Shown: piece after piece, positions 33,245 to 41,216 of the stretch
Position numbering within the stretch: position 1 is the first letter of the stretch
Layout of the letters: each line of letters begins with the position of its first letter
The notes under the pieces: generated by a model
The model's input: only the letters and a program-made list of their open reading frames with translations
Database searches by the model: none
Told to the model about the DNA's origin: nothing
Program-made: the position numbers and the translations under genes
Source: Armatimonadota bacterium
Lineage (GTDB): Bacteria; Armatimonadota; Fimbriimonadia; Fimbriimonadales; ATM1
Direction of reading: 5' to 3'
NCBI GenBank assembly: GCA_003577165.1
Contig: QEUM01000018.1
Coordinates: forward strand, 1-41,810
Length of the DNA stretch: 41,810 nucleotides

Positions 33245-34084
33245 ATGGCAATTCATGGTCAAAGCGAACCCATAGCCCCCGAAATGCAGGCGCTCAAGGA
33301 GCGGCTGAAGGCGACTTGGGAAGCAGGCGACTACGGACACTTCTCTCAATATCTCGAGCCCGGCGCGCTCGAGTTTTTCGAGCGGCTTCAGATACCGCCA
33401 GGCGTGAAGATGCTCGACCTCGCATGCGGCGCCGGCCAGCTGACGATTCCTGCCGCGAGAAGGGGAATCCACGTTATCGGCCTCGATCTCGCTCAGAATC
33501 TGGTCGACCGCGCAAATGAAAGGCTCCGAGCCGAGAACCTCGAAGGCGAGGTCATTCAGGGAGATGCTGAAGACCTGCCATTCGAAGACAACTCGTTCGA
33601 CGTCGTCCTAACCCTCATCGGAGCGATGTTCGCCCCTCGCCCCCACCTCGTCGCAAAGGAGATGCTTCGCGTCTGCAGGCCGGGTGGACAGATCATCATG
33701 GGCAACTGGACTCCCACCGGCACGATCGGAGAGTTGTTCAAAGTCGTCGCCAAGCACGTGCCGCCACCCCCGATCTTCCCTGCGCCCGTCCTCTGGGGCA
33801 CAAAGGAAGCCGTCGAGGAACGACTCGGACAAGGCCTGTCCGAATTGCGCATGACGGCTCGCATGTATCCGTTCCGCTTCCCGTTCGGGCCCTCCGACGT
33901 CGCGGACTGGTTCATCGCTTACTACGGTCCGACGCACCGCGCGTTCAACACGCTGGAAGGCGCCGCGCGAGACGCGTTTCGTCAGGACCTCATTGAGTTC
34001 TGGACGCGTGTGAACACGGGCAGCGAGAACGAGACGACGATGCAGGCCGAGTATCTCGAAGTCATCGGAACCGTAAGGGCGTAA
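33245..34084 (+). CDS. Class I SAM-dependent methyltransferase
   Basis: 279 residues of the UbiE/methyltransferase-11 type. Motif I is MLDLACGAGQLTIPAARRG (about residues 57-75), the acidic residue after beta-2 is in VIGLDLAQNLVD, and EGEVIQGDAEDLPFEDNSFDVVL is the typical post-motif with the Asp that contacts adenine. MLRVCRPGGQIIMGNW matches motif III. The substrate is unknown; a small-molecule target is typical of the subgroup. The ATG at 33245 is favoured over upstream codons because the family N-terminus fits and a -10 box lies just upstream. Monocistronic, between the secretion operon terminator and a convergent gene. Confidence 0.88.
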   Translation: MAIHGQSEPIAPEMQALKERLKATWEAGDYGHFSQYLEPGALEFFERLQIPPGVKMLDLACGAGQLTIPAARRGIHVIGLDLAQNLVDRANERLRAENLEGEVIQGDAEDLPFEDNSFDVVLTLIGAMFAPRPHLVAKEMLRVCRPGGQIIMGNWTPTGTIGELFKVVAKHVPPPPIFPAPVLWGTKEAVEERLGQGLSELRMTARMYPFRFPFGPSDVADWFIAYYGPTHRAFNTLEGAARDAFRQDLIEFWTRVNTGSENETTMQAEYLEVIGTVRA

Positions 34085-34087
34085 GCC

Positions 34088-34127
34088 AAGTTCTCCGGGG
34101 TCTTAGGGGGCCGAGAACTTCGGCCCC
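34088..34127. terminator. Competing hairpins in convergent 3' region
   Basis: AAGTTCTC (34088-34095) pairs with GAGAACTT (34113-34120), while GGGGCCGA (34107-34114) pairs with TCGGCCCC (34120-34127). The two stems compete. The second is strong, but there is no T-run on either strand. As it lies between convergent genes (34084 and 34174), it probably helps to end transcription from both sides. I see nothing else in this gap apart from an imperfect hairpin at about 34135-34155. Confidence 0.45.
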
Positions 34128-34173
34128 ACTCTATGGCTCCGAGAGGTCGGAGGCCAAGTCGAACGTAGATGAA

Positions 34174-36576
34174 CTACGCGCCGGAGCCCACGGCGGCGCG
34201 CAGCCGTTGCCGGACTTCATCCGCTTGGACTTCGACGGTCGGCACGAGCGACCGAGCATCCAACTCGTCGAGGATCTTCTGCACGGCGACGAAGTCGTTC
34301 TGCAACAGCCGGAGCCGCGCCAACCAAACGAGCCACTGCGCCTCAAAGTCAAAACTCGAACGCGGTCCGAGTTTCAGGAGGCGATCCGTCTCGTGAATCG
34401 CCGCGGCGCGCTCGCTTGGATTCGACGTGATCTCTCCGACCAGTAGAAGGCTTTGGACGAGATCATGAGTCTCACTGGACCACCCATCCTTCTCCAGCCG
34501 CACGGTCTCACGTTCGGCGAACCGCTGCAGGATCGAAAGCGCTTCGTCATTCCTCCCCAGCCGGCATAGCAGGCGCGCCCGATCAAAGCCATACGAGTCG
34601 CTTCGAGATTCGCTCGGGATCTGCTCGTGGTGGCGCAAGGCCTCTACGTAGTTTCCGATCCCACAGTAAAACGTGTACTTCGCCGACGCCGACGTTGCAG
34701 GGCCGTTGATCCCGATCAACTCGTAGGCAGACTGAACGTCACCTCGCATGTATCTGCAGGCTGCGACGTTCACTCGAATCTCTTCCGGAACGTTTTCGAT
34801 GCCGCCGATCAGTCTCACGCCTCGCTCGAAGAGACGCTCCATCGTTTCGTAATCCCGGAACGTGATGCCAAACCAGGCCGCCATCTCCAACTGCTTCATG
34901 GGAATGTTCGAAAAGGTTTCCGCAATCCACTTTCCAAGTTTGTATTCAACTTCCCGATCGCGGTCATCGCGAACATACATGTGAACAGCAGTGAGGGCTC
35001 GTTCGTATGTGTAGGCGCTCGGATCTCTTCTTAGACCATCCGAGAGCAGGCGGAAGCACTCTTCGCGACTTCGCGCGTTCGTCTCGGCAAGGCGCGTCGC
35101 AGCGTGCACGGTCCACCGCGGTACGGGCCAATCCTGAACAGCACGCAGCGTCCACTGAAGGCTTTCCTGCTTCCGAGTGGCGTGGTAAAGGGCCTCACCC
35201 AGTCTGTGGCACGCGATCGCCCGATACCTTTTGTCGCGAACCGCTCGATCAGAAATGAGGATCTTCCGCAACCTTCGCTCTGCATCCAACAGAATTTGCC
35301 TGTCATTTGCTAAAGCAATGCCGCCATAGACGTACGCCTCTGCGATCGCCAGTTGATCGTCGTTCTTTTGAAACCCCTCCAGTTCTCTCGCGGCCTCGAC
35401 AGCCTTCTCCCAGTCGCTGCCAAAACTCCTTGCCAACTTCCGAAGTCTGTCGAAGTAGTCCGTTCCGAACGAGCGCTTTGCGGACGGCCTGCTCTCGATC
35501 ACGCTGATGATTCGCCCCGCCACTTCCGGATCGCCGCTTTGGGCAATCTGCGATCGCGCCAAAGCGAGGAGTTCCGCGTCGGTCAGGCTGGCCAGGTTTC
35601 CATCGGCCGACATCGCGAGACGAGCAGCAGACGCTGCACTCGCCCTCTCTTGGAAGTTCGCCAAGGCGACTGCGAGTCGAGCGTATCGCTCCGCTGGGTT
35701 TTGAATTCGAGTTGCTTCGGCTACCTTCTCGAGTAGGGCCTCATCCGGTGGCGGGAGCGGCAAGCGGGGAAGAACCAAGAGCCCGCGCGCGCTCGGAACC
35801 GGCACAGCATCCATGAGTTTCGCGACGGGATCGTCCTTGATGTGCTGAACGGCCCCCCCCTCCAGCGCGTGCCCCTCGCCAATCACGCGAGCGGAGGATT
35901 GAATCGTCACTTCCACGCGAGACGCGTACACGGACACCACGGTCTCGCTCCCTCCGTTCGCCGTCACGCTGAAGCGAGTTCCGAGGGGCCTCGCTTCCAC
36001 TCCGCTCGAAACGACCTGATAGCGCACGCGATCGCTGTGACCCGAGAACGCGAAATCGCCGACCTTCGGACGGAACACAATCCGGTCGCCGACTTTGTCC
36101 ACTGTGAACACAGTCAATCCCGGGCCTGTCGGAGCTGCGATGCCACCCAGCCCGAAGCGGGCCGGGTTGATGCAGACGATCTCCTCGCCGAACGGCACGG
36201 ACGCTCCGGGCGACAGGGCCGCGCCGTTCGCGAACACCGCCCCATCCGTGGACTCGAGGGTCACTCGGATTGGGCGCGGGATGAGAAACCACAAGGCGAT
36301 CGCCGCGGCCGCCCCTGCGAGAACGAATCGCAGGAACCCGCTGGTGCGCGGCTTGGACCCGGCACGCGCCACCATCACGGACTGAATAGCGGTCTCGGGA
36401 AGTTCGGGCGGCGGGAATGCTTCGCGGAAAGCCCGGCCGACGGGTGCCAACTCGGCTTCGATCGCCGCTGCAACCTCCGAATCCTCAAGAGCGAGCGCTT
36501 CCAGTTCCGTCGCCTCTTGGTCCGAAAGAGATCCTCTCGCGTACTCGCGTATCCGTTCTCTCAGTTCATCGTTCAT
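34174..36576 (-). CDS. FecR-domain transmembrane anti-sigma-like protein with TPR repeats
   Basis: 800 residues. The N-terminus (1-70, MNDELRERIREYARGSLSD) looks like a zinc-less anti-sigma domain; one transmembrane helix (81-99) follows; then a FecR-like beta domain (about 105-240: VTLESTDGAVFANGAALSPG, RYQVVSSGVEARPLGTRFSV). The remaining 550 residues are helical repeats of TPR type (RAIACHRLGEALYHATRKQE, SYGFDRARLLCRLGRNDEA). It is coupled by ATGA to an ECF sigma factor, as expected for a membrane signal relay that holds or activates the sigma factor. The outward TPR region is presumably a protein-binding or sensing surface. The start at 36576 is fixed by this overlap. Confidence 0.85.
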   Translation of the reverse strand: MNDELRERIREYARGSLSDQEATELEALALEDSEVAAAIEAELAPVGRAFREAFPPPELPETAIQSVMVARAGSKPRTSGFLRFVLAGAAAAIALWFLIPRPIRVTLESTDGAVFANGAALSPGASVPFGEEIVCINPARFGLGGIAAPTGPGLTVFTVDKVGDRIVFRPKVGDFAFSGHSDRVRYQVVSSGVEARPLGTRFSVTANGGSETVVSVYASRVEVTIQSSARVIGEGHALEGGAVQHIKDDPVAKLMDAVPVPSARGLLVLPRLPLPPPDEALLEKVAEATRIQNPAERYARLAVALANFQERASAASAARLAMSADGNLASLTDAELLALARSQIAQSGDPEVAGRIISVIESRPSAKRSFGTDYFDRLRKLARSFGSDWEKAVEAARELEGFQKNDDQLAIAEAYVYGGIALANDRQILLDAERRLRKILISDRAVRDKRYRAIACHRLGEALYHATRKQESLQWTLRAVQDWPVPRWTVHAATRLAETNARSREECFRLLSDGLRRDPSAYTYERALTAVHMYVRDDRDREVEYKLGKWIAETFSNIPMKQLEMAAWFGITFRDYETMERLFERGVRLIGGIENVPEEIRVNVAACRYMRGDVQSAYELIGINGPATSASAKYTFYCGIGNYVEALRHHEQIPSESRSDSYGFDRARLLCRLGRNDEALSILQRFAERETVRLEKDGWSSETHDLVQSLLLVGEITSNPSERAAAIHETDRLLKLGPRSSFDFEAQWLVWLARLRLLQNDFVAVQKILDELDARSLVPTVEVQADEVRQRLRAAVGSGA

Positions 36577-37097
36577 GGCCCTTGTGCCTCCGAAGCCACG
36601 GCCGACCTCAGTTGGACCAGCGATCGCCAGATCCAAGACTTAACTGTGCCGACCGGGACGCCTAGTGCGGCTGCGACCTCTTCGTCGGTCATCTGCAGGC
36701 CGACGCGCATCCACACTGCCATTCTTCGTTCGCTCGGGAGAGCCGCCAAAAGTCGCTCGGCTTCAAATCGGTTCATGACCTCTCCCGCGGGATCACTCGC
36801 GCTGGCGGGCTCCTCCTCACCGCTTCCGTCCTTCCCGATCTCCTCGATGCGGGAGTTCCTGTGGCGCCCGGAAACGTCACGGATTCTCTTAGCCACGTTC
36901 GCTGCTATCGTCATCATCCAGGCTCGCTCGGTGCAGTCGCCTCGAAATCTGGCCAGGCCGTTGTGTGCCCGGCGCAAAGTCTCGTTCAGCGCGTCTTCGG
37001 CATCCTCAGCGCTCCCCAGGTACCTGAACAGGAAGCCGTAGACTGCTTTCGCGTGGTCGCGAACCAGCCCCTCGAACCGCCTGTCCAAATCCCCCAT
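36573..37097 (-). CDS. ECF-family RNA polymerase sigma factor
   Basis: 174 residues. Region 2 (AVYGFLFRYLGSAEDAEDAL to AWMMTIAANVAKRIRD, about 18-75) and region 4 (LPSERRMAVWMRVGLQMTDEEVAAALGVPVGTVKSWIWRSLVQLRSAV, about 115-168) are present without regions 1 and 3, as in ECF sigma factors. The ATG at 37097 with GAGAG upstream is preferred; the frame is open further upstream but that part is not sigma-like. Its partner is the FecR/TPR protein encoded directly after. The target promoters are not evident in the window. Confidence 0.92.
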   Translation of the reverse strand: MGDLDRRFEGLVRDHAKAVYGFLFRYLGSAEDAEDALNETLRRAHNGLARFRGDCTERAWMMTIAANVAKRIRDVSGRHRNSRIEEIGKDGSGEEEPASASDPAGEVMNRFEAERLLAALPSERRMAVWMRVGLQMTDEEVAAALGVPVGTVKSWIWRSLVQLRSAVASEAQGP

Positions 37098-37357
37098 CTC
37101 TCTGCAGCCCCAACCCGGGAGCCCTTCCCGTAAACCTGTGACCCACGCCGGCCTGTCTACGGTTGCGGTGGCAGTGGCTATTTTGGAGGGTTTCTCGCAG
37201 AGTGCATCCAGGAGCCCTTCCGCCTGGGTCACACCTTCTGACGGCGGGCTCTGGCCGGCTTCCCCGATCTGCCCGGCGGACCGCCGTTCTTTGAGTCTTT
37301 AGGGGGTTCAGTCGCCCGCGCCGCGCGGGCCGCGACGCTCGCGTGGCCGCGGACGAA

Positions 37358-37432
37358 TGGAGCCGGCGACAGGATTCGAACCCGCGACCCGCTGTTTACA
37401 AAACAGCCGCTCTACCACTGAGCTACGCCGGC
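37358..37432 (-). tRNA. tRNA-Thr (TGT anticodon)
   Basis: The minus strand folds as a full cloverleaf: acceptor stem GCCGGCG/CGCCGGC, D arm GCTC-AGTGGTA-GAGC, anticodon stem GCTGT/ACAGC around loop TTTGTAA (anticodon TGT, reads ACA), T arm with TTCGAAT. The discriminator is T, and CCA is encoded (37360-37358). No other tRNA is adjacent. Confidence 0.95.
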
Positions 37433-37443
37433 AATCGAGCCGG

Positions 37444-37449
37444 ATTTTA
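37444..37449 (-). promoter_or_regulatory. Possible -10 box of tRNA-Thr
   Basis: TAAAAT on the minus strand (five of six to consensus) lies 11 bases before the tRNA 5' end, the right distance for a -10. No clear -35 is seen. Confidence 0.4.
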
Positions 37450-37478
37450 CTCTTTGGGCTCCGCTCACTCCCTCCGGC

Positions 37479-38540
37479 TTACTTGTAGGTGTAGTTTCCG
37501 TTGTGCGCGTCCTCTATGTACCGAGCAAGGAGCGCCACCGAGGCATCCACGTCATCGGAGTGCACGGTCTCGTTTACCGTATGCACGTATCGTGTGGGGA
37601 TGGAAAGCGTGAACGACGGGATGCCGCCGTGCAGTCTCTGTATCCCCCCCGCATCGGTTCCTCCAGCAGGAAGGATCTCAATCTGATGCTTGATCTTGTG
37701 CTTCTCAGCGACTTGACGGAAGTGATCCACGACTTTCGGATGACAGATGAGTGAGGAATCCATGATCTTGATCGCAGTCCCCTGTCCGAGTTTCGTCACG
37801 TGATCTTGCTCGGGTATCCCTGGAATGTCGTTGGCGAGCGTGATGTCGATTGCGACCGCGATGTCAGGCTGAATGCTCCAGCCGGAAGTCGTCGCGCCCC
37901 TCAGTCCGATTTCTTCCTGCACCGTGGCGACCGCATAAACGTCAACGGAGTGCTTCTTCGCTGCCTTCACCGCTTCAATCATGCAATAGACGGCCACTCG
38001 GTCATCCATCGCTTTGCAAGTCAGCAGTTTGCCCATCTGCTGCAGTTGACGATTCATCGTCACCATGTCCCCGAGACGCACAGCCTTCTTCGCTTTGTCT
38101 CCATCCATGCCGATGTCCACAAAGTAGTTGTCCACCTGCGGGGGCTTGCTCATCTCTTCCGGCGTAAGCATATGCTTCGGTTTCGTGCTGAGCATCAGCA
38201 CGCCGTTCATCGGCCCTTTGGCCGTGTGAACGAACACCCTCTGGCTCGACATCTGTCGCGGGTCCCAGCCCCCAAGCGGTTGAATTCGAAGAAATCCCTT
38301 GTCATCGATGTGCTTCACGATGAAGCCGATCTCGTCCATGTGGGCGGCGAGCATTAGTTTCTTCGGCTTTCCGGACTTGGGTGGAGCAGTGGCCTTCTTA
38401 AGGCAGATCATGTTGCCCATGGAATCCACCGAGATGTCGCAGTGGCCCTTCAGTTCCTTGCGGACGATCTCGCGAATCAGGTCTTCTTGGCCGGGCACTC
38501 CGTGGGCTTCGGTGAGGCGCTTCAGCAGGTCGACGTTCAT
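37479..38540 (-). CDS. M42-family metallo-aminopeptidase
   Basis: 353 residues of the M42 (tetrahedral, TET-type) family. Metal and catalytic residues are visible: H and D in LAAHMDEIGF, D in KAMDDRVAVY, paired Glu in ATVQEEIGLRGA, D in IDITLANDIPG and the C-terminal H in RYVHTVNETVHSDD. Such enzymes trim peptides in the cytoplasm with two Zn or Co ions; family members have also been called endoglucanase or glutamyl aminopeptidase. The ATG at 38540 (MNVDLLKRLTEAHG) matches the family start although no Shine-Dalgarno is present. It sits downstream of the PEP-CTERM gene but is separated from it by a strong terminator. Confidence 0.9.
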   Translation of the reverse strand: MNVDLLKRLTEAHGVPGQEDLIREIVRKELKGHCDISVDSMGNMICLKKATAPPKSGKPKKLMLAAHMDEIGFIVKHIDDKGFLRIQPLGGWDPRQMSSQRVFVHTAKGPMNGVLMLSTKPKHMLTPEEMSKPPQVDNYFVDIGMDGDKAKKAVRLGDMVTMNRQLQQMGKLLTCKAMDDRVAVYCMIEAVKAAKKHSVDVYAVATVQEEIGLRGATTSGWSIQPDIAVAIDITLANDIPGIPEQDHVTKLGQGTAIKIMDSSLICHPKVVDHFRQVAEKHKIKHQIEILPAGGTDAGGIQRLHGGIPSFTLSIPTRYVHTVNETVHSDDVDASVALLARYIEDAHNGNYTYK

Positions 38541-38596
38541 TGAATGAGGTTTTACACCACTCGTCGAGTTAACGAGCGAAAACGGGACCAATGGGC

Positions 38597-38623
38597 AAAA
38601 AAAGAGGCCCGGCGAACCGGGCC
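38597..38623 (-). terminator. Intrinsic terminator of the PEP-CTERM gene
   Basis: On the minus strand GGCCCGG-TTCG-CCGGGCC (38623-38606), a seven-pair stem with a stable TTCG tetraloop, is followed by TCTTTTTTT. It lies 26 bases after the PEP-CTERM stop. One of the two clearest terminators in the window. Confidence 0.92.
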
Positions 38624-38648
38624 AACGAGCCGTAGATCGGGTGCGCTG

Positions 38649-39287
38649 TTACGCTTTTCGTCTGCGACGTGCTGCCAACGCGGCGAGGCCTGTGCCGATC
38701 GCTAAGAGTGTCGCGGGTTCGGGGACTACGTCACCGACGACCTTGGCCGAGCCTAAGCCGCCGTCCGTTCCCTGGATGTGGATCATGCTGTAGATCTGCT
38801 CAGGAGATCCGGTCGCAGTCGTGAGGAAGTCGTTTTCGTCGAGGCCGCTGCCCGTCAGGTCGAGCAGGACGGTTTCGCCGGGCTTGAGGCGGAGCGCGCC
38901 GCCGTTGGCGTTCGAGGTGTGGAAGTCAACGTTCACATCGAACAGGTAGCCGGCATCGGCGAACGCGTCGTTACCGTAGGTGGGCACGCCGTCAATCTTT
39001 GGATCGAGCGGTGGTACGTGTGTCATGTTCCCAGGAACGGAAGTCAGGTTCAGATACAGTTTCGTGATGAACTGTCCCGCCGCGGAGCCAGCGTTGTGCG
39101 ACAGCGCGAGGCGGACCGTGTCCGTTCCGATGTTGTCAATGGTCAGGGTGGCGAACGGTGGCGTGCCGCTCGGCGCCTGGCCGGTCAATGTCGTTGTGTA
39201 GTTGAAGATGACGGTTGCGTTCGCGCTTGCAATGGCTCCACCGAGAATGCCGGCTGCGGCCAGCGCACGCAAGGTTGATCTCTTCAT
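38649..39287 (-). CDS. PEP-CTERM sorting-domain protein
   Basis: 212 residues. Signal peptide MKRSTLRALAAAGILGGAIASANA, a beta-rich passenger (VIFNYTTTLTGQAPSGTPPF, FDVNVDFHTSNANGGALRL) and a C-terminal VPEPATLLAIGTGLAALAARRRRKA-type tail (first 20 residues are the sorting signal: PEP, hydrophobic helix, Arg cluster). Such proteins are processed by exosortase and displayed or released, often with exopolysaccharide. The tail helix is shorter and more Ala-rich than usual. No exosortase gene is in the window. The ATG at 39287 is preferred over 39317 because it gives a normal signal peptide. Monocistronic with its own terminator. Confidence 0.88.
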   Translation of the reverse strand: MKRSTLRALAAAGILGGAIASANATVIFNYTTTLTGQAPSGTPPFATLTIDNIGTDTVRLALSHNAGSAAGQFITKLYLNLTSVPGNMTHVPPLDPKIDGVPTYGNDAFADAGYLFDVNVDFHTSNANGGALRLKPGETVLLDLTGSGLDENDFLTTATGSPEQIYSMIHIQGTDGGLGSAKVVGDVVPEPATLLAIGTGLAALAARRRRKA

Positions 39288-39495
39288 GGATTTCGACCCC
39301 CGAGTAGTTGAGTTCATGTTGATTGTCTGAAGGCACAGCCCGTGCCATCTCTCCGCCGCCCCCTATTTTTCGGGAGCCACAAGTAATGACTTATTCTCCC
39401 TAACTAAGGTTCCCATCGATACGCTGGTGCCCCAATCCCGGTCGTTTTCAGGGTACCAACCCGGCACAATCACCGGGGTGGGACATACTGTCACC

Positions 39496-40011
39496 ATGGC
39501 CGAGCGGCTATGGGCGCCCTGGAGATACACCTACATCAAAGCCGCTCGCGCGGGCGAGGCGGAGTGCATCTTCGTGGACCTGCCCGCGCAGACCGATGAC
39601 CGCAAGAACCTCATCCTCCATCGAGGGGAGGGGGCGTTCGTGATGCTGAACGCCTACCCCTACACGAACGGCCACCTCATGGTCGCTCCGTATAGGCACA
39701 CGACGGACTTCGATGAACTCTCCGACGGCGAGCACCTCGAGATCCAGCGCCTCCTCGCCGCGGCGATCGGCTGGCTCAAGGGGGCCTACCGGCCCGACGG
39801 CTTCAACATCGGCGTGAACTTGGGCCGCGTCGCTGGCGCGGGGATCGAGGATCACCTCCACTGGCACATCGTGCCGCGCTGGTCCGGAGACACGAACTTT
39901 ATGCCCGTCATTGGCGAGGTGCGCGTCCTGCCGCAGAGCCTGGAAGAAAGTTACGACCTCCTGCGGCGAGAGGTCGAGCGGTGGCTTGAGTCGAGCGGGC
40001 AGCAACCTTAA
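39496..40011 (+). CDS. HIT-family nucleotide hydrolase/phosphorylase
   Basis: 171 residues. The histidine triad is HLHWHIVP near residue 117, in the context NIGVNLGRVAGAGIEDHLHWHIVPRW typical of the Ap4A-phosphorylase-like branch of HIT proteins. The N-terminus MAERLWAPWRYTYI is the family hallmark and fixes the ATG at 39496 although the frame is open from 39427. It acts on dinucleoside polyphosphates or similar AMP conjugates in the cytoplasm. GTGGGA lies about 12 bases upstream as a weak ribosome site. Monocistronic. Confidence 0.9.
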   Translation: MAERLWAPWRYTYIKAARAGEAECIFVDLPAQTDDRKNLILHRGEGAFVMLNAYPYTNGHLMVAPYRHTTDFDELSDGEHLEIQRLLAAAIGWLKGAYRPDGFNIGVNLGRVAGAGIEDHLHWHIVPRWSGDTNFMPVIGEVRVLPQSLEESYDLLRREVERWLESSGQQP

Positions 40012-40065
40012 AAATTCCGACTCGATTAAGCCGCCACATTCCTGCTCTCGTATTAATTCGACGGT

Positions 40066-40095
40066 GCAGGCAGTCCCGCCGATTGGCGGTCCTGC
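40066..40095. repeat. Interrupted inverted repeat before the truncated prepilin gene
   Basis: GCAGG (40066-40070) pairs with CCTGC (40091-40095), and inside it CCGCC (40076-40080) pairs with GGCGG (40085-40089) around GATT. It lies just upstream of the point where homology with the second prepilin gene begins. It could be a terminator-like structure for the HIT gene (no T-run) or a trace of a rearrangement. Confidence 0.4.
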
Positions 40096-41013
40096 TTGCA
40101 GGCAATCAATCCATCGAAATACTACGGAAGCAGAATTGCGATCATCGCAATTCTCGCGGCCATTCTCTTCCCCGTGTTTGCGGCAGCCCGTGAAAAGGCC
40201 AAGCAGACCACCTGTCTGAACAACAGCAAGCAGTTGGCAACAGCGTTCCAGCTGTACCTTTCAGACCAGGACCAGAAATTCCCGATGGCCTGGATGATCG
40301 AATCCGGCACCAACCGGTGGCGAATCGGTCTCCCGAGAAACGTCGAGGACCTCGGCCCGACCCCGTACAACTGGCGGCCGAGCCAAACGGCTGCTCGACA
40401 CGGCGAGAACCAGACCCACTGGGCCAACTCGATCTTCCCGTACGTCAACAGTTGGGGAATCTACGGATGCCCGAGCGGCCCTGAGCGAGACCGAATCGCC
40501 GAAGGCTGCCCCGGCACTGACTACCAGTCGCCGAACGTCCGACCTCAGAACAACAGCTACACCTTCAACGGTCACTTGCACACGTTCAACGACTCGGGCA
40601 TCGTCGATCCCTCAAACCTCCCGGTCATTTGGGAAGGCCAAGGGAAGATCAAGATCGTCGGCTTCGCCATGGCGAACCCATTCCTGAGGTGCACCACCAC
40701 GGCGGCCCCTTGCATCTACCGCTACCTCAGCAACCCGCAAGGCAGCATGTTCGGCACTCGCCCGACTAACGCCTGGCCCGCCGGGGAGCAGTGGGTCCAC
40801 AACAAGGGCATGCACTTCGGCTTCGCCGATACGCACGCCAAGTGGCGCCGCATGGGAGCCCAGGTCACGACCGGCGGTCCTTGCTCTGGTCCTCACACCG
40901 ACTGGCGCGTTGACCCCTTCACCAGTTACCTCGGTGACGGATACGCCCAGTGCTTCTGGTGGGACGGCTTCCACGCGTGGCTGTTCCGCCCGCCGTACGA
41001 CTTCGCTGACTAA
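40096..41013 (+). pseudogene. Prepilin-type protein gene lacking its prepilin signal (first tandem copy)
   Basis: The open frame encodes 305 residues from a TTG, the only start candidate after the stop at 40054. From residue 14 ([23 protein letters not shown]) it is almost identical to the gene at 41217 (nine differences in 184 comparable residues). The first 13 residues (MQAINPSKYYGSR), however, replace [14 protein letters not shown], so the cleavage site and Glu5 are gone. The body carries [21 protein letters not shown] and the HFGFADTHAKW motif near the C-terminus, as in large prepilin-type families of Armatimonadota and Planctomycetes. Without the signal it should not be processed as a pilin; I therefore call it a probable 5'-broken copy, although the body is intact to its stop. 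Confidence 0.6.
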
Positions 41014-41043
41014 CCGCAGCGAGCCGTCCGACGGCATGCCGAT

Positions 41044-41074
41044 GCGGGGCAGGGCCTTCGGGCCCCTGCCCCGC
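41044..41074 (+). terminator. Strong GC hairpin after the first prepilin copy
   Basis: GCGGGGCAGGG (41044-41054) pairs perfectly with CCCTGCCCCGC (41064-41074). It lies 30 bases after the stop, where a terminator is expected, but only a short AATTTCTCC follows instead of a full T-run. Confidence 0.55.
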
Positions 41075-41123
41075 CGGAATGAATTTCTCCAAAAAAGTTC
41101 GCACAAATCCTGAAATCCTCATT

Positions 41124-41129
41124 TATAAT
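41124..41129 (+). promoter_or_regulatory. Consensus -10 box of the second prepilin gene
   Basis: TATAAT (perfect) in an AT-rich patch between the hairpin and the gene. Initiation near 41136 would give a leader of about 80 bases containing a strong Shine-Dalgarno (AGGAGG at 41204-41209). No good -35 is visible. The first copy has no equivalent. Confidence 0.6.
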
Positions 41130-41216
41130 GATTCCTAGGTGTTTGGCGGGCTTTCCCCCTGTTGGGGCGGCCCCGAAGACGCCTGCACTACTAAGAATAG
41201 GACAGGAGGAGTGACC

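Noticed and set aside
35842-37041. Open frame of about 400 codons antisense to the FecR and sigma genes
   Set aside because: It crosses two well-supported genes on the other strand, and its product has a compositionally biased sequence.
37314-37330. GC hairpin downstream of tRNA-Thr as a terminator
   Set aside because: Seven pairs with a three-base loop but no T-run on the minus strand; the area is uniformly GC-rich, so chance pairing is likely.
40051-40056. TATTAA as a promoter for the first prepilin copy
   Set aside because: It is a poor match with no -35 and lies upstream of a stop codon and a hairpin; too weak to claim.
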